From Spinacia oleracea (Eukaryota; Streptophyta; Magnoliopsida; Caryophyllales; Amaranthaceae), in NCBI RefSeq assembly GCF_020520425.1, contig NC_079489.1, forward strand, positions 21,414,001 to 21,478,000: a DNA stretch of 64,000 bases, in the 5' to 3' direction. Below, in pieces: positions 32,408-50,610 of the stretch. The notes under the pieces were generated by a model. That model worked only from the letters and a program-made list of their open reading frames with translations, was not told the DNA's origin and did no database searches. Position 1 is the first letter of the stretch; the number at the start of each line of letters is the position of its first letter. A program made the translations under genes and the position numbers.

Positions 32408-35189
32408 TGTAATACCCCGAATTTTTAAAGCTTGATTAATTATGCTAAATTATTTTTATTTAGCTTAAAACCGTTTTAAATCCTAATTTCAAACTTTATT
32501 TTAATTAACGAAGTTTTATTGCGATTAAGTTTTAATATCATTACACGATTTATTTATTTTCAGATTTTTTTTATAATTTAATATTTACGAGCCTAAACTA
32601 CCTTTTTAAATCTTGTTTATTTCGAATTTTTAATAATTTCGAAGCGTTTTTATTTTATTCGAAAATTAAATGTATTTTATTGTTATCGATATTTTACAAA
32701 AATTATTTGAAAATCTGATTTTAATTAAACATTCCTATTTATATCAATTCCTAAATATAGCAAAGAAATTTTCAGAAATTTTGCCTAATTAAGTAAAATT
32801 ACCAAAATGCCCCCTAAGAGCACAAATGACATTTTTCTTGTTCTTCCTCCCTCTCCACGTATGTCTTCAACTCCACTTTCCCCTTATTTCAGTCAAAATT
32901 CATGCCTTGGTCCTCAAGGAGTGAATTCTTCTTCTTCACTCTATTTAGCAATATAAACAAACCATAACTTGTTCCAATTTATTTTCTCCAACCAAGAACC
33001 AGTAAACCAAAAATTGAAAATCACCACTCAAAGTCCCAAACAACCACCATTTTCGCTCCCTTTCTCTCCTTCGTTGCACCCTTCGCTGCACCACCTACAG
33101 ACCACCGCCACCACCTCACCCAGAACCATCACCGCACGCACTCCACCGTCTTCCCTGCTCCCTCTCCTCTTCACACTCCCCTGCGCCCGGGTTTCGCACC
33201 CCTTCCCTGCCTTTTCTCTCCTTCACGCCCAACCGTCAGCACCACCGTGCTGCCGCGCACCACCCTCCTTCTCCTCCGCGAGTTTCGCGCAACCCTAACC
33301 ACCCATAACCACCACCGCAACACCTCCCTTATTTCTCCTCTGCCTCCCTCCTCACTCGACTCCCGTGTTCTCTCTCTCTGGTTCGCAAAGCCACCATCAT
33401 CGCCGCCCTTATTATCCTATTCCTTCCGCCTCGCCGCCGCGCCACCTAGACCTAGACACCGCCCAGCCGCCACCCAGCCGCCGTCTGTCTCCTTTTTTTT
33501 CTTCCCTCCCTTCGTGCTCCTCTGTTTTGAGCACCCACCTCCCCTGCTTCGCGCTTCCTCTTTTCTTCTTTCCAGAAAACACGTTCCAATTTGGAACTCA
33601 GCCCCCCTTTATTTTCTCAAGCCAAGGCCCAATTCCTTTGGCCCAATTTTTGCAAAGTGAGTTTCACTATTTAATTTAGGCCCTAAATAAATCGTTACTT
33701 ATCTTAGAATTGTTATAATTTAAATCAATGATTTAGAAACTACTTTGACTTAAAATTTGAAAACAATATTTCATGTGCTTATTTATGAAAATATTATTTG
33801 TTTTAAGTATTTATTGATTTATGAAAATATTTCAGGTATTAATTTAATAGAATTTAATAATACTTTAGGTAAATAGTTTTACGAACTTTTAAACGAAAAG
33901 TATTTAGAAAATATTAATTTTACAATATTTCTCGTCTTAATATTAATTCAACCATTTAACTTTTGAAAGAATTCGGACTCGGAGCTCAGGACGAACGAAC
34001 CAAGGAAAAAGGCCTAGCAATCATGGAATTAAGGTAACGGTTATTGCTAGTACCCGCATTCCCTTCGAAATGTATTTATGAATGATGTTATGAATGATTG
34101 ATGTTTTATAATGATGTTTTATGATTTGCGGGATTACAAGTATGATTTGATTGAATTGTTTTACGATAATGCAGCTTTATGCAAAGTATCGATTTAATGA
34201 ATTATTATTCCTAAAAGAAATGATTTTATGAAATAACGAGATTTAATGGTTTATTGAACCACCCTGAATGATTGAGTTTTTCCTGATTAATGTTCTATTA
34301 AAAGAAATGTAAACATGATAAATGAAAGTGTAAGAACTGGTCAAGTTCCCCTGATATGGAGCCCAGGCTCCCCCTGATAAGAAGCATTGACTTCCCCTGA
34401 TATGGAACCAAGGTTCCCCCTGATAAGAAGCACTGGCTTCCCCTGATATGGAACCAAGGTTCCCCCTGATAAGAAGCACTGGCTTCCCCTGATATGGAAC
34501 CAAGGTTCCCCCTGAAATGAAGCACTGGCTTCCCCTGTTATGGAGCATTGACTCCCCCTGTTATGAAGCACTGGCTTCCCCTGTTCGTAGGAGACGTCCT
34601 ACCATGTTTTCCTGTAAAGTCCTGACGACCAGAATAATACTGTTAAAAGGAAAAAGGCTAATGAATGGTGTTCCTGAAATGATGTTTCTGAAATGATATT
34701 ACTGAAATGATGTTTCTGAAATGATATTACTGAAATGATGTTTCGAAATGATGCTTTTGAAATGATGATTTATTTAAATGTTTTACTATATTCTATTCTC
34801 CCTGTGTTATTAAATAAAATGAATTGAAATGATGTTACGATGCTAGGGTAACTCGTTACTGAGTCTTCGGCTCACCGTTTTGTTTTCCGTTTTAGGTACT
34901 GCTGGGGACCACGGAAACGAGTAGTGGCGAGGATTTCACTGTTACCAAGTTCACCTAAGTTAATTTTAAGTTGTAACAAGTTTAAGTAAAGATTCTTGAT
35001 TAAGTTTCGTACTTTTATTAAGGAATTAAAAAGGATTATTATGCTAATTGTGGAGTTTAATAGTAATTAATATGATGGTTGCCTTGTAATTCCTAAAAGG
35101 GAATTACGGCGGGTAATGTCCCGACCGAATTAGGTTAATTCCGCTGCTAATTATGCTTTAATAAGTGATTTAGAGGTCGGGGCGTTACA
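32408..35189. mobile_element. Solo LTR of a Ty3/gypsy-type element, 2.78 kb
   Basis: The ends are TGTAATACCCCGA and TCGGGGCGTTACA, with TG...CA borders. A 5-bp target duplication AATTA flanks both sides (32403-32407 and 35190-35194). No internal coding domain or second LTR was seen, so this looks like one LTR left after recombination. End sequences of this kind and LTRs of this length are known in plant chromovirus (Tekay/Del-like) elements; the lineage is an inference. It lies inside the SDH-carrying Helitron and is therefore younger than it. Confidence 0.75.
34350..34585. repeat. 46-bp tandem repeat in the solo LTR
   Basis: About five units repeat with a period of 46 bp (starts near 34391, 34437, 34483 and 34529). 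Each consists of two related half-units of the form 'cccctgatatggaaccaagg' and 'ccctgataagaagcactgg'. A second small array of 'gatgtttctgaaatgatatt' units follows at about 34672-34765. Confidence 0.88.
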
Positions 35190-35383
35190 AATTATCCTAT
35201 ACTTTTACCGATAATATTATTCCTTATTATCTTTTATCAGTATTTGACTACTATTATATTCAATTTTATCTCATTATTTATCATTTAAAAATAAAATTAA
35301 TATTTAATTATGTGACTGGACAATCCTACGTGGACGCTCTAAAATCTCTCCAAAAAACTCCCCTTATATACTCCGTATATATA

Positions 35384-36410
35384 TTAGATTTAAGCCCCAT
35401 GTAATGCACAGATTCTATTAAATTTTTAAATTAAATAAAATTTTTATGCATATCAACTGCTATATTTTATATATTAGATTATATTAATTTCTGATTTTGG
35501 ATTGATTTTCATTTGAAATTTATTTTTTAATAAGTTTGATTTTAATTGGATGAATTTTTATATGCGTAATATTAGTAATTAATTAATAAAAAGATCTACG
35601 TGACACTTAATTATTTATATACGTGGCAGTCAATTTTTTTAATTCAAAAATATTTTCGTAATCTTATTTTTAGATTTCCTACGTGGCGCTCTAATATTGG
35701 ATTAGTGTTTGATTTTGGATTAAATTTTATTTTAGATTAGTGTTTGATTTTGGATGAAATTTATTTAGATTTATTTTTTAATTATTTGAGTGTTTGATTT
35801 TGGATGGAGTTGCACCACCTAGGATTACTAATGATTTCGGCCAATGAAATATAAGATTTCTAATTTATTTTTGAATTAAAAAAATCGATTGCCACGTAGA
35901 TAATTAATTAGGTGCCACGTAGATATTCTAATTAATTAATTACTAATATATACAACTCCATCCAAAATCAAACACTCTAAAAATTAAAAAATAAATCTAA
36001 AATAAAATTCATCTAAAATCAAACACTGATCTAAAATAAAATAAATAAAATTCAATTTAAAATCAAACATTAATCAAATATTAGAGCGCCATGTAGGAAA
36101 TCTAATGGTTTCGACCAATGAAAAATAAGATTTCAAAATTAATTTTGAATAAAAAAAAAAGTCAAGTGCCACATAGATAAATAATTAAGTGTCAAGTAGA
36201 TATTTTTATTAATTAATTATTAATATTACACATGTACAATTTCATCCAAAAAACAAACACTCTAATAATTAAAAAATAAATCTAAAATAAAATTCAATGC
36301 AAAATAAAAAAACTAATCTAATCTAATATATAAACTTTGTATATACATAGAAGTTCTATTTAAACATAATAATTTAATAGAATCCGTGCATCGAACGGGC
36401 TAAAATCTAG
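35384..36410. mobile_element. Palindromic Helitron pair (tail-out inverted repeat)
   Basis: The right end is a complete Helitron 3' terminus on the plus strand: CCGT ... ACGG hairpin, GGGCTAAAATCTAG, then T (CTAG at 36407-36410). The left end is a diverged mirror image (on the minus strand GGGGCTTAAATCTAA). The arms, about 35400-35810 and 35880-36390, are inverted copies sharing 'acgtggcgctctaat' and 'gattttggat'-type repeats. Two 3' ends thus face outward. Confidence 0.65.
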
Positions 36411-37612
36411 TTATTTATCTATGCGGCAACAACGAGTTTAATTCTAAAATAAATTAAAAATCTTATTTCTAATTCGCTGAAATCTGGTGATTTCCTACGT
36501 GACGCTCTAATAATTCAGCAAATATGCATTTTTTATTTATTTATATATTAGATATATTAGAATTGTGTTCCCCGTCAAAAAAAATTAACTTTCATATGCA
36601 TTATCAACAACCTCCGCCATCCAAATAATATACGAAGAAAAATCCCCACATGTCTTAATAATTAAACAATTCTGTTATTTATTTCAATTAAAATTTGAGC
36701 CGAAGAGTTGAAAAGATAGAAAAAAAAACAAAGTAAAAGATTTTTGAACTCACACGACACACACAACTACACTTCTCCAGTATATGAACAAAAAAAATTA
36801 ACTTATAATTCATCCATATCATATTAGAAGCACATTTTCAGACCATCCACCTTAATATTTAAAATTAAGTTTTAACGTTTTTTTCCCGTTTTGAGAAATA
36901 CCTTCTTTTTTTTGTGAGTGTCTATGAACAAGCCGCAAGGAAAATACAAAATTATAAATAGAGAAGGTGGATTCAAACCTTGACATATCGTAATTGTGGT
37001 AGTTTTTTTCATACTATCCCTTGACTAATGTTGGTAAGTTTCTATTTATCGTAACAAATTACTCACCTCTAATCTTAGTATTTAGTGACTTTTTTACCGC
37101 TCTCTTATCTTTCTCCTCGACCTCTCCTCGCCGGTGGCGTAACTGCTCCCACTACATTATGTTGTTGGGTCTTAGGTACGGTCAAGACGCACTACGAGAG
37201 GAAACACGACCAACATACAAGTTAAATGAGATTTGATCCTAAAATAATATGATCGACAAAACAATTAGGTGGGGCAGTCCACAAAGCTTATATGTTAGTC
37301 ACCATTCTACTAATCTTCCGATTTATGTGACGTGGGAAAATTTATTTCACACATGGGAAATTCCCAACAATCTATTTCTCCCCCACATGTATGTTTCAAC
37401 ATATCTTTATGTTGGGGTTTGATACAGTGTAGAGTGAGTTCAAGGAAAACAACCAAGGAGGTACAAGGAAGGTCAGCTAGTCACCGTACCACTAATCTTT
37501 ATTTAACTAAATGTAGGACAATTTTATTTCACAACATTTATCAACCACAATGAACCATCTAAGCATCACATTTCTCAATATTCTCCTCCATTTATTTCTC
37601 CTCTATTTAATC
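36411..37612. other. Intergenic, nothing recognised
   Basis: AT-rich sequence with only short random ORFs; no transposon ends or coding similarity could be supported. Confidence 0.5.
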
Positions 37613-37730
37613 TCCTCTCCTTTTCTTTCTTTTCTCTTTCCTCTTCTCCTTGCACATTTTTCTCGCTCCATTTTCCTCTCCTTTTCTTTCTTTTCTCTTT
37701 CCTCTTCTCCTTGCACATTTTTCTCGCTCC
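37613..37730. repeat. 61-bp pyrimidine-rich tandem duplication
   Basis: Two nearly identical ~61-bp units (cctctccttttctttctttt ... ctcgctcc) follow one another. CT-rich strand bias is strong across about 37550-37735. Confidence 0.85.
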
Positions 37731-38018
37731 CACCGTAGCATCATGTTTTTTTTTCCGCTACCATATGTTGTGTTATCGAATCTCATCGCCTCTTAGGTGG
37801 GTGTCTAAAGCAGATTTGTCGCCAAGCCAATGCCTTATGTTATATTATAAGTACATACACTTGAAAAATGAAATTTATTAACATGAATATTGTATTAATA
37901 TTAATGAACAAAATGAAACAAGACGGAAAAATTACCTATTGTATTAATATTAATATCAACATAAATTATGGTACTCCAATTAATATTCATATAACAAGAA
38001 ATATTGTATTAATATTCT

Positions 38019-39440
38019 GACTCGGACATGATCAGAGCAAGTTGGTTTATGATCTGGACATATTGGTTATGATATGGACATATTGGTTTTGATCTGGAAA
38101 TATTTTTTCTGATCTGACTGTATATGATCTGGATATATCGGTTATGATCTGAAAAAATTGGTTATGATCTGGACAAATCAGTTCTAATCTAGACAAATCG
38201 ATTATGATCTGGACATGATCTGGACAGATCAGTTCTGACCTAGAAATGATATGGAAAGATCGGTTCTCATTTAGATATAATCTGGACATATCAAATCTGA
38301 TTAAGTTCATGATAGATCTGTTTTGTACTCTCTCCGTCCCAGATTAGTTGTTACACTTTCCTTTGCACAAAGTTTTAGGTGATAAATGGTTGTTTGGTTA
38401 TCAATTGTTATTTTATTGAAAAACTAGATGTGATAGGAGTTAGTGACACATTTTGTTAATTGAATGAGAGAGGGTGTGGGGACAAAAAAAAATACTGGGA
38501 AGAGAGAGACAATATAATAATTATGGGGTCATTCCTAATTTAGAAATGTAACAACTAATCTGAGACGGACGGAAAAGGAAAGTGTAACAACTAATCTGGA
38601 ACGGAGTGAGTATTAGACATGATTTGTCCAAATCGATTCTGATATGGACAGATCAGTATGATCTGGACAGACTAGTTGATCCGGAGATGATATGGCCGGA
38701 TAGATTCACTCTAATATGGACAAGATCTAGATAGATCTGTTATGATATGGACATATCTGTTCTAATCTGCACAAGATCTGGACATAACCGTTCTGTTATG
38801 GACATGGTCTAGACAGATCTGTTTTGATCGGGAAATATCAGTTCTGATATAGATATACCGGTAATGATCTAGACATGATCTTAATAGCTCAGTTTTGGCC
38901 TCAACATGATCTGGACGGATCGGTTCTAATCTGGACATAATCTGGACATCCGGTTCTGATTTGGACTTGATTTGGACAAATCTTTTCTGATATGGGCAGA
39001 TTTATTTTGATCTAGAAAGATCGATTTTTGGTCTGGTCATGATCTGAAAAGATTCGTATTGATCTGGACAAATCGGTTTGATCTAGAAAGACCGGTGTTG
39101 ATCTGGACATGATCCGGAAAGATCGATTTTGATCCGGAAAGATTGGTTTGATCTAGACAAATCCATTTTGATCTGGACATGATATGAAAACACCGGTTTT
39201 GATCTAGACAGATTGGTGTTGATTTTGACAAATTGGTTTGATTTAGACTGATCGGTTTTGATCTAGACATTATCAGGAAATATCGGTTTTGATCTGGACA
39301 TGATCTAGACATATCAGGTTTGTATTAGACATATCGGTTTTGATGCAAACATGATCTAGACATAGTGTGGACATATTGGTTTTGATATGGACATGATCTA
39401 GATAAATCGATTCTGATTTGGACAATTTGGTTATGTTAAT
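38019..39440. repeat. GATC-rich degenerate satellite-like array
   Basis: Irregular tandem units built on 'gatctggacatgatctggac' and 'gatcggttttgatctagaca' fill 38019-38320 and 38620-39440. Units of about 10-20 bp vary in order and spacing. The Stowaway MITE at 38328-38610 splits the array. No coding function is evident. Confidence 0.85.
38328..38610. mobile_element. Stowaway MITE in the GATC-rich array
   Basis: The ends CTCTCTCCGTCCCAGATTAG and CTAATCTGGAACGGAGTGAG are inverted repeats; both sides have TA (38326-38327, 38611-38612). The 283-bp element also carries an internal repeat of its right end (gtaacaactaatctgagacgg). Confidence 0.88.
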
Positions 39441-39469
39441 TTGAAAACTACTAGTTTGTTAATGTTTTA

Positions 39470-39830
39470 TCTATACTATATATTAAAAAGCGTTTGTAAG
39501 AAAGTTTACCATGCCATGTGGTGCTCTCCTCCAATTTGACACATGTCATTCCATGTCTTCTATATATATTCCAAAATCTCAAAATCAATTAGAAACACGT
39601 GTATAGCTTATACAAGATTCGAACCCATGATCACTTGGTTCAAATGCAAATGCCTTATCCACTTGGCTATGTCATGCTAGATGTTATTTTTTGCAAATGA
39701 AATATAGTTAGTGATGATAAAATCAATAACTTAATAAGAATAGGAGTTAATTATATTTTTTATTTACAAAAAGGTATAGTTAAAATTATCCAAGTAATGA
39801 CTCGGGGCATCGCCCGAGCCAAAAAACTAG
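39470..39830 (+). mobile_element. Complete short Helitron, 361 bp
   Basis: The 5' end TCTATACTATATATTAAA follows a host A. The 3' end has a hairpin (CTCGGG / CCCGAG, 39801-39818), then CCAAAAAACTAG and a host T. No target duplication is present. The element carries a tRNA-like segment and no ORF. Confidence 0.88.
39610..39685 (-). other. tRNA-like segment inside the short Helitron
   Basis: On the minus strand TAGCCAAGTGGATAAGGC is an excellent tRNA D-arm/A-box sequence, and GGGTTCGAATC an excellent T-arm/B-box, at a spacing normal for a tRNA. The acceptor stem does not close convincingly, so this looks like a tRNA gene or SINE-head remnant taken up by the Helitron. Confidence 0.55.
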
Positions 39831-39912
39831 TTTATTTATTATTATGCATTCAAGAATAGATCTCAATTAAACCACCAACCACAACAACAATAAAAACAAT
39901 AATATGAATAAT

Positions 39913-40492
39913 TTTTTTTTGACGGGGAAGAACAATTTCATTAATAATCAGCCATACGGCATCTACAATAACAAAATAGATCTGCATACGACAGATTCAA
40001 AAAAAAATACATAACAGTTAATTACAGTCAAAACAATTACTATTCTGCATCCTAAAGCACATCTCGTACTCCACCGCTTCTAGCTTAACGCGAGCAGTGA
40101 TTTTCGATGTTTTCGCATCTTTCCAAGTAAAGCCCTTCGCAATATGCGCCCGAATTGTTCTAATTGACGAGTTGATGATAAACCCTAAACCTGTATGAAT
40201 CCAAATCTCCTTCCCAATTATTGAAACCTTAAAAAAGTTCTCATCCATGGATGGGAATCAAGAACCTAGAAAACTCTAGGAAAAACCCAAATAAATTGGA
40301 AATAACCCAAGAATAAATTGGGAACAAATCAACGGAAAAAAAAAAACAAGACAAAAACAATGATAAAACAAGAATAAGGGTCGGAAATAGTCTAATTTCC
40401 GAAGAAATTAGGGTATTTCCGGCCTAAACGGCAAAGAAAACTAAAACCCTAAAAGAGGAGAGAGAAGAGAGAAAAAGGAGAGAGAGGAGCGG
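39913..40492 (-). mobile_element. Short polyadenylated retroelement with 16-bp target duplication
   Basis: On the minus strand the insert starts GCTCCTCTCTCTCC and ends with a poly(A) run (T9 at about 39912-39920 on the plus strand) after TTGTTCTTCCCCGTC. The flanks CAATAATATGAATAAT (39897-39912) and CAATTATATGAATAAT (40493-40508) are a 16-bp duplication with one mismatch. This is the signature of LINE-machinery insertion. The only ORF (40248-40018, 76 codons, MDENFFKVSIIGKEIWIHTG ...) is unidentified. It could be an internally deleted L1-type LINE or a processed transcript. Confidence 0.78.
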
Positions 40493-40508
40493 CAATTATA
40501 TGAATAAT

Positions 40509-41284
40509 CTAAAATAACAATAATAACAACAATAATAACAATAATAATTATTATAATTATAATTACTATATATAGTAATAATTATTATAAAAGGTCTTGC
40601 ATGCACAAGATGTAAATAATTTTTTTATACACTTAGATAACTTTTACCCAAATTTTTATAACTTTTACCTTTTGAGTTGACTACTCCGGTGTACAATACC
40701 ACTACAAATAAGAATTTGTGTAATTATTATCTAATTTGATCTAAACTTACGTTTTCTGATCTGAAATAAGATACCAAAGAGAGCCTAAGAACACACCAAA
40801 TGTTATCCATAAATAACTGAATTTCAACAAACAATGATATTTACGAAACAGATTGTTAACAATAATATAATTATTTAATAATATTTTTCTTCGCACAAAA
40901 CATTAAAATTACGACCGAGTGGATGACTATTTCAATCTCGTCCTCATGGTGTGGAATGGATATTCTCGATAGTTACAAACTTTTAAAAGCAAAAAAAATA
41001 AGCACTCAACATTCTAGATTAGAAGAAATACAAGTAGTAAACACATAATTAAACAACCACCTCTCCAAAAAACACCAAAAACGAAAAGCACCTTTGTTAA
41101 TGCTTTATTAATGTGGCATTCGCTCGGACTTGATAAATATATTTTAGGTCCAATAAATTTAAATAAGTTTTTAAAGTTTTTACTTTCTATAAATGTCAAT
41201 CATATTTAATAAGTTTTGATTTCAGTTGTGTCAATTAGGTCTAATAATTTTTTCTATAAGCGCTTAATTAAGGCAAACCTACAA
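40509..41284. other. Intergenic, nothing recognised
   Basis: AT-rich DNA with (AAT)n-like patches at 40510-40560. No ORF or element ends could be supported. Confidence 0.5.
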
Positions 41285-41678
41285 TCTAATATATTATATA
41301 CTATATATAATATAAAGGGGAGTTTTTTTGGTGAACATTTAGAGTGTCCGCGTAGGATTGTCCAGTCACATAATCAAATATAATTTTATTTTTAAATGAT
41401 AAATTATGAGATAATTATTGTATTTAGATTTTAGGATAAACGAAATATAGAATTTAATCAATAAACAATTCAATATAAGCTAATATGTACATTAATCGAT
41501 TAAAAATTACCGGCACAAAATTTGTCAAAAGCTTGGGATAAGATTTGATAGAAATTCATGGAGTTCTTTTGTATCTTAAATATTAGTATATGATCGAGTT
41601 ACTACTCTATTAATTATGTACGTAATACTTCGTTTTTAAATGAAAATTGACCCCTGTATCGCACGGGCTTAAATCTAG
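41285..41678 (+). mobile_element. Complete short Helitron, 394 bp
   Basis: The 5' end TCTAATATATTATATACTA follows a host A. The 3' end contains a CCCTG/CACGGG stem, then GGGCTTAAATCTAG and a host T. The first ~120 bp match the 5' end of the SDH-carrying Helitron at 35388 (reverse strand), so the two are of one family. Confidence 0.85.
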
Positions 41679-42339
41679 TAAATATTATATTCCATAGAAG
41701 AATGTAAAAGTTACCTCAGATGCTTAAAATTATCCGATATAAAAATTTGTTTATTTTTAATGGTAAATTGTTCTCTTTAATAAACATTGACAAATATAGG
41801 TAAATATTTAACACAATAAAATATACCATAAAAAAATAATTCATACTCTTAAAAGTTAATCAAAATATGGTACTCCGTAAGTTATAAAAAAGTAAGAAAA
41901 ATAATTTCCGATATCCAATAAATGAATTGCACTGAGTTATCGTCCACTCAAATAAATAAAACAATCTCAAAAAGAAAAAAGTAAAAATCTCTCCGGATTT
42001 TTTTCCAAAAATATATCCCATTTCTTCCTCCCACAAAAAGTAAAAGTAAAAATAAAATAATCCAAAAGTTAATCCACGTCGATAATCTCGTGAGTCGTGA
42101 CAAATCCTCGATTCCACGTTAAATAGAAGAAGAAGTTTGACACCCAAATTTTTATACGCCACTCTCTCCATAACTGAAAATCGCACAACACATATAAATT
42201 TTTCAAACGCATTTCATTTTTTCCACCAACAATCAAAACAATTAATTTTTTTTTGTTTGACACTATTCTTCCCCATTTTTTTCCTCTGCAAATTTCTCAC
42301 ACCATTAAAAAGAAAAACAGAGGAGAGAGAAAAACGTAG

Positions 42340-49102
<6,763 letters not shown>

Positions 49103-49472
49103 ATTACAGTTTCAATATTGATGTAATTTCAGTTTCATTCCCAGAAAAGAGCCATAGTCACTCAAAAAAAAAAAAAAAAAATTTGTGATTTTAGTAATAT
49201 GTAATTAGTATTATTTTTTGTTTGTATTTTGTTAATTCCTTGTAAAAAGCATGAAGGAAAAAGAAATGCAATGCAATGAAATGAAATCGAGCTTCAAATA
49301 TTTTATGAAGCTCTACAGAATTCTCGTCAATGTCCCTCCTCTCAATTACAAATGCTAAACAAAAAAAACAGGAACTTGGTGAAAGTAATCTTGAAATGGT
49401 GCAAAAAATAAGCTTAACTGAGCAAAACATGAACAACACACTCTAATTACCTGAATAAATTAATCATACCGA

Positions 49473-49735
49473 CACTACTACAAAACGGGGGTTATCTCGA
49501 CACCTGAGCCTCGACACCTGCCGCATGGCGTTGGGCCAGGCGTCGAGAAACTTGATGACGCCTAATTGTCGACGCCTTTCAGCGTCCCTAATGTTGGCTA
49601 TAACTTTAGGCGTCATCAATGCATGTGCTATGCACGTGTTTTTAAATTTGGAAGCTGAATCTACGCGCGCTTCTTATTTTTGGTTGAAAATTGGAAATTT
49701 ATTTAGGCGGTTTTTTTTTAAGGAAATAAATTAAT
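49473..49735 (+). mobile_element. CACTA transposon end fragment
   Basis: CACTACTACAAAA at 49473-49485 is a canonical CACTA (EnSpm) terminus. Just inside it, short GC-rich motifs repeat (cgacacctg / gcgtcgag / gacgcct), as in sub-terminal repeats of this superfamily. The opposite end was not found, so the element is truncated or the right limit is wrong. Confidence 0.65.
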
Positions 49736-49817
49736 AAATTAATTATTTTACTAAAACAAACCACTACGTGTACGTAAACCGTTCTAGCTAATTCAATTCT
49801 CTCAAATTCAACCCTAA

Positions 49818-50208
49818 CTAGCTTTTGAGCCCGTTCAAAGAACGGACGGTTGTGTGGTGGTTACTATGTATTTAGTTTATCTTTTTAAGTTTAAATTTTA
49901 TTGAGCTTGTGATTTTAGAGAGAATATATGATTAAATAGAGGTGAATTTTAAAAGTCGAAAGAATACATAAATTAAATAGTGTAGTAATATTGAGTGTTA
50001 ATCGGTAAGATGAAGTGGGAAATGTTGAATGAATAGATTGGTGAATTGATGTTGTATGAGGAAGATGGAGCGACAGGGGTGATTGGAGTTGTATAATATA
50101 TCAAACAACGAAGAAAAATAAAATAAAAACCAAATTGATGGAGGAAAGAATGGATGACACGTGTCATCTAATAAAATGTGGTTTTCCTTTTTATAGACTA
50201 GGTATAGA
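49818..50208 (-). mobile_element. Short Helitron, copy 2 of the 15.7-kb repeat
   Basis: Minus-strand 3' end: hairpin CCGTTC TTT GAACGG (49831-49845), nine bases, then CTAG at 49821-49818 and a host T. Putative 5' end TCTATACC at 50208 after a host A. About 380 bp match 15727-16133. Confidence 0.7.
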
Positions 50209-50280
50209 TTATTCTAAAACACCATACTCAGCCATACTCATTGCGCGCTGGACGTTTTTCTTTCTCTGGCTGACCTCTCA

Positions 50281-50610
50281 GCAAATTCAAGAACCTCAAT
50301 TCGATTTCCTTTCTGCCATTGAAATTCAGGTTTGTGTTATTCCTTTTTCTATTTAATGGCGAAGAATTGCTGAATAATTTTCCTTCGAATTGCTTTAATT
50401 TTTTGATTCTCCATCTTCTTCTCACATATATATCATCTTCTTTTCCGGCTTGCCTCTCTGGGAACCTCAATTCGATCTCCTCTCTGCCATTGAATATTCA
50501 GGTTTGTGTTATTGTTTTTTCTATTTAATGGCGTTTAATTGCTGAACAATTTTCCTTCTTGCTCTAATTTTTTGATTCTCCATCTTTTTCTCATATATAT
50601 CAATGAGTCA
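50281..50610. repeat. 171-bp tandem duplication
   Basis: Two diverged units share 'gaacctcaattcgat', 'ctgccattga' and 'attcaggtttgtgttatt' (from 50291 and 50462). The sequence resembles a duplicated plant 5'-leader with an intron donor (CAGGTTTGTG). It lies upstream of the zinc-finger ORF at 51121. Confidence 0.75.

Larger units (their letters stand above)
32067..35388 (-). mobile_element. Gene-carrying Helitron (SDH exon) interrupted by a solo LTR
   Basis: On the minus strand the right end begins TCTAATATATATACGG after a host A. The following ~100 bp (AAGGGGAGTTTTTTGG ... CTGGACAATCCTACG) match the 5' part of the complete Helitron at 41285-41678. The left end is where similarity to copy A of the 1.6-kb repeat stops (32066). 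Near it a hairpin ACGGG/CCCGT surrounds CTTAAAT, but the final CTRR is not clear. The 5' end is well supported, the 3' end less so. Confidence 0.6.

Noticed and set aside
32969-33679. Overlapping Pro/Ser-rich plus-strand ORFs of 100-137 codons
   Set aside because: They lie inside the solo LTR in a C-rich stretch, overlap in several frames and have no recognisable domain.
34243-34571. Repetitive minus-strand ORFs (GSISGE / YQGEPW repeats)
   Set aside because: They result from the 46-bp tandem repeat, whose unit length plus codon phase keeps frames open.
38047-39312. Minus-strand ORFs with repeated SRS/DQN motifs
   Set aside because: Products of the GATC-rich array; no protein family resemblance.
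38019-39440. CRISPR-like array in the GATC-rich region
   Set aside because: Units are irregular, spacers are not unique and the DNA is clearly plant nuclear.
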